DNA of 9,874 nt, taken from assembly GCA_903888655.1 (NCBI GenBank), contig CAISUR010000424.1, forward strand, positions 1 through 9,874. Reading direction: 5' to 3'. Of the stretch, positions 5,126 to 9,874 are shown one piece after another; position 1 is the stretch's first letter, and each line of letters opens with the position of its first letter. Position numbers and translations under genes: made by a program. Below the pieces are notes generated by a model that was not told the origin of the DNA, did not search any database, and saw only the letters and a program-made list of their open reading frames with translations. This stretch comes from an uncultured Bacteroidota bacterium. GTDB lineage: Bacteria > Bacteroidota > Bacteroidia > Flavobacteriales > Flavobacteriaceae.

Positions 5126-7600
5126 TTACTCTAAAGCATTCAATATTTTTAATCCAAATAAAATAGCATCTCCTTGATAACCATTTTGATAAGATCGAAT
5201 ATAGTCTATTCGTAGGAGCTTGAATTTCCCAATTCCTAAATTGTCTAATCCTATACTGAATTCTTGATACGGCGCTCGATTTGGAATGGCTAAATTGTGA
5301 AATCCTAGCACTAATTGAGATTGCAATTTGTTTAACAAAGGAATTTTGTTCATCAAATATCCTTTATCATTATGTTCAATATGAGTTTCAAAATAGCTGT
5401 CATTAGTACTTGCTGTATAATAAGGAAGGTTGTTAAAGGTATTGGTATAGCTCTCACCATTTGCTACATGTGTTTGATTTCCGTTAAAGTGTTTGTAATC
5501 TACAAACGAAATTCCATCGGCATTATAGAATTTTCCTCCTTTAAGATTGATTTTCATTTCTCCTTTGTTTCCAATCGAAAGCTCTTGACTTATTTTAGCA
5601 GATAGTAAATCGTATTCATATTTTTTATCAGTTGCTGAAAATGTTTTCTCGTAACCGATATATATAGTAGGATAGTCGTCATTTCCAATATTAAACTTTC
5701 CATCAGGACGTGTCCAATAGTGTTGCCCAAACTTAATTACTGCCAAAATATTTCCTTTCATTACATTATGCTTTTCAAAGGCTGGAGTGGAATAATCATA
5801 AGGCAATAAAGGATTATTCGATGTATAATCTACCTCTTTTTTTACAGAACATAGATTACTATTATTCCATAATGGTTTTCTCTCGGAATATTCCAAGTTT
5901 AGGTTGAGGTTAAATCCATTTATTACTTCTCGCCCGAAACCAGTAGCAATAAAGTTTTTTTCATATAGCTTCATATAATTGTCTTTAAAAAACAAGCTAC
6001 TTACAGTGTTGACAGCATTTGAAATGGGATTCGTGCCATTAAATTGCGTTACCGAACTTCCTCCTGAGACATTTAGTAAAGCATTGGAATTGTTATTAAA
6101 TTTATGAGCAAAAAATCCAGTGGCACGGAATTTTTTTTCTGCAAAACCATAGTCAAATTTTGAGCCGATTCTGGTATATGTTCTTCTATCTTCTGTACGT
6201 TTTGTATAAGATATGCCTGCTTCGGTTTTCCATCCTTGCACGGTATTGAACGAAGTTTTCATCAACGGGCCATCATAATTCAAAGACCATTTTTTATAGG
6301 AATTCGAGTAGCTGTAGCCAGATATAATGTCAAAGATTTTGAATTTATTTCTTTTAACATCAATAGAATCTAAATATTTTTTTGATTTCTTTTTAGTTTG
6401 AAGGGCAGCTTTCTTTATATAATCGGTGCTCTCTTCGGGTGTTAATGGTACTGGTCTAACGGTTGTCCAAAAGGTATCTTCTTTTTTATTGGCATTTTCT
6501 TCAAATTTCAATACCTCATTAGAAAATGTTTTCTTTTCAAACTTTTCTGGAAATTCAAAATTCGAGTAGACATAAGTAAATTTTCCATTAACATTAATTC
6601 CTAACATTCCAGCTTCAAAATCTAAAGTCTGGGTATTTTTTGTCCAAATTTTATTGGTGTTATTGTAACTGAAACTTTGTTTTAAAGTCAAAGTATTCAG
6701 AGCAGGATTTTGAGTTTGATTACCTTTAATCTTTAAATCAACCGCATAGATTGCCCAACTATCATCTACAATGTATATAAAACCTTCCATTGCGGGTTCA
6801 TTAGTTCTTTTGGGAGTGACTTTTATTTTGTTGATTAATTTATTGTTTTCATCGGCAAATGAGCCATCGAATTTATACTTGTAATAATTAAATGCATTGT
6901 CAGCAATAGGCGAAATCACTTTGGTATTGAACTCTAAATAGTTTTCATAAAAATCAAAATTCGCCTGATCAGCATTATTAAAACTAAAGCCATTAGCATT
7001 GCCACTCACTTTGGAAGCTACTATGACTTCTTTCATTTTGTCTGGTTTTTGAAACGATATTTTCGAAACCGTTTCTGACAAATACAATATTCCGCTACGG
7101 GTAGAATCTATCATTTCGTCAAAGAAATCTAGTTTTTGACCCATAATCGATTTAGGTAAATTTTTCACTCTAAATATTCCTCTTGAATAAAAGTCGGCAT
7201 TGTATTTTGCAGTCTTTTTAGAATTAGCTTTCCTATTTGCAATTGCATTTTTTATAATTTGAACGGCTGGATTTGCTTTTTTATCAATCACGACATCATC
7301 CAATTGAATGTTTTCTTCTGCCAGTGATACATCAATGGTTTGGATTACATTAGTATACTCAATAACTCTTTTATCTGTTTTATATCCCAGAAATTTATAC
7401 AATATAATGTAATTACCAGATGATTTAATATTTAATTCATAGTTACCTTGCTCGTTTGAGGTAGTGCTTATATAGGTATCTTTTACATATATATTTGCAA
7501 AAGGAATGGGCTTACCTTTTGTGTCGGTAATGGTACCTTTAATTTGCGCCGAAGTTGCAATTGAAATTAATAAGAATAGAAAAGCAGTAATTTTTTTCAT
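5126..7600 (-). CDS. DUF5686 outer-membrane protein with N-terminal carboxypeptidase-like regulatory domain
   Basis: This 824-residue protein has a signal peptide (MKKITAFLFLLISIATSAQ, residues 1-19), then a carboxypeptidase-regulatory-like beta-sandwich at about 20-95 ('IKGTITDTKGKPIPFANIYV', residues 20-39), a fold also found at the front of TonB-dependent receptors in this phylum. The rest fits DUF5686, with 'NPAVQIIKNAIANRK' at 110-124 and 'YNADFYSRGIFRVKNL' soon after. The second half alternates short polar and aromatic strands and is likely a membrane beta-barrel. There is no TonB box or plug domain, so it is not a SusC-type receptor. The ATG at 7600 is chosen because it begins a clear signal peptide, and the longer frame to 7723 would overlap the end of aroQ. 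Function is unknown. Outer-membrane localisation is inference from domain layout. Confidence 0.88.
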   Translation of the reverse strand: MKKITAFLFLLISIATSAQIKGTITDTKGKPIPFANIYVKDTYISTTSNEQGNYELNIKSSGNYIILYKFLGYKTDKRVIEYTNVIQTIDVSLAEENIQLDDVVIDKKANPAVQIIKNAIANRKANSKKTAKYNADFYSRGIFRVKNLPKSIMGQKLDFFDEMIDSTRSGILYLSETVSKISFQKPDKMKEVIVASKVSGNANGFSFNNADQANFDFYENYLEFNTKVISPIADNAFNYYKYKFDGSFADENNKLINKIKVTPKRTNEPAMEGFIYIVDDSWAIYAVDLKIKGNQTQNPALNTLTLKQSFSYNNTNKIWTKNTQTLDFEAGMLGINVNGKFTYVYSNFEFPEKFEKKTFSNEVLKFEENANKKEDTFWTTVRPVPLTPEESTDYIKKAALQTKKKSKKYLDSIDVKRNKFKIFDIISGYSYSNSYKKWSLNYDGPLMKTSFNTVQGWKTEAGISYTKRTEDRRTYTRIGSKFDYGFAEKKFRATGFFAHKFNNNSNALLNVSGGSSVTQFNGTNPISNAVNTVSSLFFKDNYMKLYEKNFIATGFGREVINGFNLNLNLEYSERKPLWNNSNLCSVKKEVDYTSNNPLLPYDYSTPAFEKHNVMKGNILAVIKFGQHYWTRPDGKFNIGNDDYPTIYIGYEKTFSATDKKYEYDLLSAKISQELSIGNKGEMKINLKGGKFYNADGISFVDYKHFNGNQTHVANGESYTNTFNNLPYYTASTNDSYFETHIEHNDKGYLMNKIPLLNKLQSQLVLGFHNLAIPNRAPYQEFSIGLDNLGIGKFKLLRIDYIRSYQNGYQGDAILFGLKILNALE

Positions 7601-7681
7601 TGGTGTGGGTTTTAATTTGATAGACGACTTTTTTAGTACAATGGTTGTATTGCTTTGTAATGCAATGAAATTAAATCCTTT

Positions 7682-7704
7682 GTTTTTATACGTTTTATAA
7701 AAAC
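7682..7704 (-). other. AT-rich stem-loop at the aroQ stop codon
   Basis: GTTTTTATA (7682-7690) and TATAAAAAC (7696-7704) pair perfectly over 9 bp with a 5-base loop that meets the aroQ stop (7695-7697). On the aroQ strand no T run follows, so it would be a weak terminator at best; it may mark the RNA 3' end or do nothing. Confidence 0.3.
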
Positions 7705-8108
7705 GACTGCAATGCCAATTCATAACTTTTCAAACCAAATCCAATGATTACTCCACTAGTATTTGGTGAGATATACGATTGGTGTCTAAAATCTTCTCTT
7801 GAAAAGGTATTAGAAATATGAACTTCAATCACGGGAGTTGTTATTGCTTTGACTGCATCACCAATGCCTATTGAAGTATGCGTATAAGCCGCCGCATTAA
7901 GTATAATACCATCATATGAAAAACCAACTTCTTGAATTTTAGTTATAAGTTCTCCTTCAATATTACTTTGGTAATATTCTAAAATTACACCTGGATACGT
8001 AGATTTAAGTTTTGCAAAAAAAGCTTCAAAAGTTTCTTTACCATATACTTCGGGTTCTCGTTTGCCAAGAAGATTTAGATTTGGTCCATTGATAATAATA
8101 ACTTTCAT
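7695..8108 (-). CDS. aroQ: type II 3-dehydroquinate dehydratase
   Basis: The enzyme converts 3-dehydroquinate to 3-dehydroshikimate, the third step of the shikimate route to aromatic amino acids, in the cytoplasm. At 137 residues it has the usual length for this small dodecameric class. Residues matching the active site are all present: Asn10 in 'NGPNLNLLGKREPEVYG', Arg17 and Tyr22 of the mobile lid, Asn71 in 'IILNAAAYTHTS', His77, Glu95 and His97 in 'PVIEVHISN', and Arg108 in 'REDFRHQSYIS'. The start at 8108 is chosen because the family begins 'MKVIIINGPN', and the in-frame ATG 15 codons earlier would add a residue string not seen in the family. It is divergent from the barrel gene and followed on its own strand, after 94 bp, by the DUF5686 gene. 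Confidence 0.96.
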   Translation of the reverse strand: MKVIIINGPNLNLLGKREPEVYGKETFEAFFAKLKSTYPGVILEYYQSNIEGELITKIQEVGFSYDGIILNAAAYTHTSIGIGDAVKAITTPVIEVHISNTFSREDFRHQSYISPNTSGVIIGFGLKSYELALQSFL

Positions 8109-8440
8109 ATGAAAAAGGTTTTGGTAAAAATATATAATCTTATCGTAAATCAATAAATTTATAACAATTGTTTTATTTAGATTTTACGTAAAATTAATGC
8201 ATGTAACTAATTATTACGAAGCATGTAAGTTCGATTTTAAATAAAACAACATCAATAAAAATACTCTTAAACAATCTATTTTTTTACACTTATTAACAAT
8301 TTCTTAACTATGTGGCTAATGTTCAGTATAATAAAAACAGCGTTTGTTAATAATGTTGTTAATAACTAGAAAAGGTTTGTTGTAGTTTAAAAATGAGAAT
8401 ACATTTACATTTGTACTATTAATTTTAAACAATATTAAAC
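8109..8440. other. divergent intergenic region with palindromes and direct repeats
   Basis: This AT-rich gap between aroQ and the barrel gene has no gene. It holds a perfect palindrome ATTTTACGTAAAAT (8181-8194), the shorter palindrome AACAATTGTT (8163-8172), an 11-bp inverted repeat TTGTTTTATTT / AAATAAAACAA (8168-8178 and 8239-8249), two GCATGTAA copies 22 bp apart (8199-8206, 8221-8228), and two TTGTTAATAA copies 12 bp apart (8344-8353, 8356-8365). A weak minus-strand -7 candidate for aroQ is TATATTTT (8134 down to 8127), with TTG at 8153-8151. The barrel gene's own -7 box is at 8406. Such a layout suggests regulated divergent promoters, but the binding proteins are unknown. Confidence 0.55.
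8406..8413 (+). promoter_or_regulatory. Bacteroidota -7 box for the outer-membrane barrel gene
   Basis: TACATTTG matches TAnnTTTG exactly, with a -33-like TTG at 8380-8382, 23 bases upstream. The leader to the ATG at 8441 would be about 22 nucleotides. No Shine-Dalgarno sequence is seen. Confidence 0.7.
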
Positions 8441-9184
8441 ATGAAAAAAATTATTTTAACTATGGCAGCAGTATTCGCTTTGTCGTTTGCTAATGCACAA
8501 GATTTGAAATCTAAAAAAGGAGAAAATTATTTGCCAGAAGCAGGTGATTGGGCTATCGGATTTAACGCTAATAACTTATTTAGTTATGCAGGTAATCTTT
8601 TTAGTAATGCTGGTACTAACACTATTGGAAATGTAGCCAACAATGGATGGGAAGGTACTTTTGTTGGGAAAAAATTTACATCTGCAACTAAAGCTGATAG
8701 ATATTTAGTTGATTTTGGTGTAAATACTGGTAGTACTACTACTCCAGCATCAACAACACAAAGTACTAAAGTAACTAATTCTGGTTTTAACTTGAATTTA
8801 GGATTAGGTAAAGAGTGGAGAAAAGGGAAAACTCGTTTACAAGGGTTTTATGGTGCAGATTTAGTTTTAGGTATTAAATCTTCAGGAAGCAAAACTGAAT
8901 ATACAGATTCTAATAACTCTGCAAATAATACTACTACTGATACTAAAGGTGGGTTAGAATTTAAAGTTGGTGCTAGAGGATTTTTGGGAGCTGAATATTT
9001 CTTATTCCCTAAAATTGCAATTGGAGCACAATATACTTACAATGTTATGATTGATGTTGCAGGTGCTTCGAAAACAACTACTACAAACGTTCTTGGTTCA
9101 ACAGAATCTAAAGGAGCAAATTCTTTTGGTTTAGGTATTGGTAATGTTGGAGTTGCTTCAATGAATTTGACATTACACTTCTAA
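8441..9184 (+). CDS. outer-membrane beta-barrel protein
   Basis: This 247-residue protein has a clear signal peptide (MKKIILTMAAVFALSFANAQ, residues 1-20, cleavage after AQ) and ends in 'MNLTLHF', with the terminal Phe typical of outer-membrane barrels. Alternating strand segments include 'DWAIGFNANNLFS' (36-48), 'SGFNLNLGLGKEW' (114-126), 'GFYGADLVLGIKS' (135-147) and 'AIGAQYTYNVMID' (193-205). They are joined by polar loops very rich in Thr, Ser and Asn at 96-113, 148-168 and 208-227. The pattern fits a small barrel of about eight strands with exposed loops. Residues 46-59 hold a tandem heptapeptide, LFSYAGN then LFSNAGT. It has its own promoter and terminator and so is a single-gene unit. 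Its role is unknown; structural, porin-like or adhesive functions are all open. Confidence 0.82.
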   Translation: MKKIILTMAAVFALSFANAQDLKSKKGENYLPEAGDWAIGFNANNLFSYAGNLFSNAGTNTIGNVANNGWEGTFVGKKFTSATKADRYLVDFGVNTGSTTTPASTTQSTKVTNSGFNLNLGLGKEWRKGKTRLQGFYGADLVLGIKSSGSKTEYTDSNNSANNTTTDTKGGLEFKVGARGFLGAEYFLFPKIAIGAQYTYNVMIDVAGASKTTTTNVLGSTESKGANSFGLGIGNVGVASMNLTLHF

Positions 9185-9206
9185 TATATAGTTAAATTAA
9201 GAATAC

Positions 9207-9236
9207 AACCACTCGTTAATTCGAGTGGTTTTTTTT
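9207..9236 (+). terminator. rho-independent terminator of the barrel gene
   Basis: AACCACTCG (9207-9215) pairs perfectly with CGAGTGGTT (9222-9230) around the 6-base loop TTAATT, followed by a run of T to 9236. It is the strongest terminator in the window and lies 22 bp after the barrel gene's stop and just before the xerD promoter. Confidence 0.93.
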
Positions 9237-9252
9237 ATGCTTTTAAATTAAG

Positions 9253-9260
9253 TACATTTG
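9253..9260 (+). promoter_or_regulatory. -7 box immediately before the xerD start
   Basis: TACATTTG matches TAnnTTTG and ends only five bases before the ATG at 9266. Since transcription normally starts a few bases after this box, the message would begin at or next to the ATG. No clear TTG is seen at -33, where the terminator T run lies. Confidence 0.6.
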
Positions 9261-9265
9261 AGGCA

Positions 9266-9874
9266 ATGAATTGGAAAACCTTTATTAAAAGCTATCAGTC
9301 GTATCTAAAAATTGAAAGAGGGTTATCAAAAAACACTATTGATAATTATACTTTTGATATAGAACGACTTTGTTTCTTTATGGAAGAACATGCTATTGAT
9401 GTTTCTCCAATAAAAATTTCGGAAGAAATTGTTCAACAATTTATTTATTCGATATCCAAAGAAGTTAATGCTCGTTCACAAGCCAGAATCATATCTGGAC
9501 TAAAGAGTTTTTTTTCTTATTTAATTTTTGAAGATTATCGAATTGATAGTCCAATGGAATTAATTGAAGCGCCTAGACTGGGCAGGAAATTACCCGATAC
9601 ATTAGCAATTCAAGATATTGATAATATGATTGCTGCTATTGATTTATCTAAAGAAGAAGGAGAACGAAATCGCGCTATGCTAGAAACTTTATACGGATGC
9701 GGACTTCGAGTTTCTGAACTTACCACCCTTAAAATATCCGATTTGTTTTTTGACGAGGGCTTTATTAAAATTACAGGGAAAGGTAATAAACAACGATTTG
9801 TGCCTATAAGCGAAACAACGAAAAAGTATATTAACTTTTACATCCAAAAAAGAAACTTTCTGCCCGTTCAAAAG
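9266..9874 (+). CDS. xerD: site-specific tyrosine recombinase XerD, 3' end cut by the window edge
   Basis: The frame from ATG at 9266 is open for 203 codons to the window end, about two thirds of the usual 298 or so residues. XerD acts with XerC or alone at the dif site to resolve chromosome dimers at division. The N-terminal SAM-like core-binding domain (about 1-95) includes 'YLKIERGLSKNTIDNYTFDI' (residues 13-32), and the catalytic domain begins near 108 with 'KLPDTLAIQDID'. The first catalytic Arg is Arg148 in 'LYGCGLRVSEL' and the catalytic Lys is Lys172 in 'ITGKGNKQRFVPI', the same numbers as in E. coli XerD. The later HxxR, His/Trp and Tyr residues lie off the edge. The chromosomal XerD is more likely than an integron or phage integrase, but the XerC/XerD split is not proven. 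Confidence 0.92.
   Translation, partial: MNWKTFIKSYQSYLKIERGLSKNTIDNYTFDIERLCFFMEEHAIDVSPIKISEEIVQQFIYSISKEVNARSQARIISGLKSFFSYLIFEDYRIDSPMELIEAPRLGRKLPDTLAIQDIDNMIAAIDLSKEEGERNRAMLETLYGCGLRVSELTTLKISDLFFDEGFIKITGKGNKQRFVPISETTKKYINFYIQKRNFLPVQK

Noticed and set aside
7601..7723. 41-residue N-terminal extension of the DUF5686 protein
   Set aside because: It overlaps the end of aroQ and would bury a clear signal peptide that starts at 7600.
8109..8153. 15-residue N-terminal extension of AroQ
   Set aside because: Type II dehydroquinases start at MKVIIINGPN-like sequence; the extension overlaps the likely promoter.
9689..9871. Minus-strand open frame inside xerD
   Set aside because: It is a shadow of the clearly coding xerD frame, which has catalytic Arg148 and Lys172.

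Overview
The window reads as the chromosome of a member of the Bacteroidota, most likely a Flavobacterium or close relative. The DNA is AT-rich, Shine-Dalgarno sequences are nearly absent, and three start regions carry the Bacteroidota -7 promoter box TAnnTTTG (781-788, 8406-8413, 9253-9260). The gene content fits too: DUF493, DUF4290, MurA with Asp in place of the catalytic Cys, a large DUF5686 protein with a carboxypeptidase-like regulatory domain, and a small outer-membrane barrel ending in Phe. The species call is inference.

Positions 1-807 are a disordered accessory stretch. The left edge (1-137) is unusually GC-rich (about 50% over 1-90) and holds a strong hairpin at 25-49 and short open frames. 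A 59-residue two-helix membrane protein (144-323), an apparent gene tail without a start (324-472), a terminator (526-553), a second GC-rich patch (659-740) and a tract of 7-bp repeats (742-776) follow. This looks like debris downstream of a variable locus, possibly a toxin/immunity type, but no family can be named with certainty.

Positions 808-3204 hold a same-strand cluster: a DUF493 protein, a DUF4290 protein one base downstream, and murA for the first committed step of peptidoglycan synthesis. Runs of 7-bp repeats lie before, inside and after this cluster. A terminator at 3243-3275 closes it. A TSUP (TauE/SafE) membrane permease follows at 3289-4056 and meets the minus-strand block tail to tail with an 11-bp gap.

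The minus-strand block runs, in transcription order, aroQ (8108-7695, type II dehydroquinase of the shikimate pathway), a DUF5686 outer-membrane protein (7600-5126) and an exported serine beta-lactamase-fold hydrolase (5105-4068). The last two are only 20 bp apart and are probably co-transcribed.

An intergenic region of 332 bp with several palindromes and direct repeats separates aroQ from a divergent outer-membrane beta-barrel gene (8441-9184). That gene has its own promoter and terminator. The right edge is the first 203 codons of xerD, whose -7 box sits only five bases before the ATG, suggesting a leaderless mRNA.

Most of the window is ordinary housekeeping sequence. The points most worth a second look are the Cys-to-Asp MurA, the heptad repeat tracts around the murA cluster, the leaderless xerD start, the operator-like DNA between aroQ and the barrel gene, and the scrambled left end. 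I found no clear evidence of a wholly new system.
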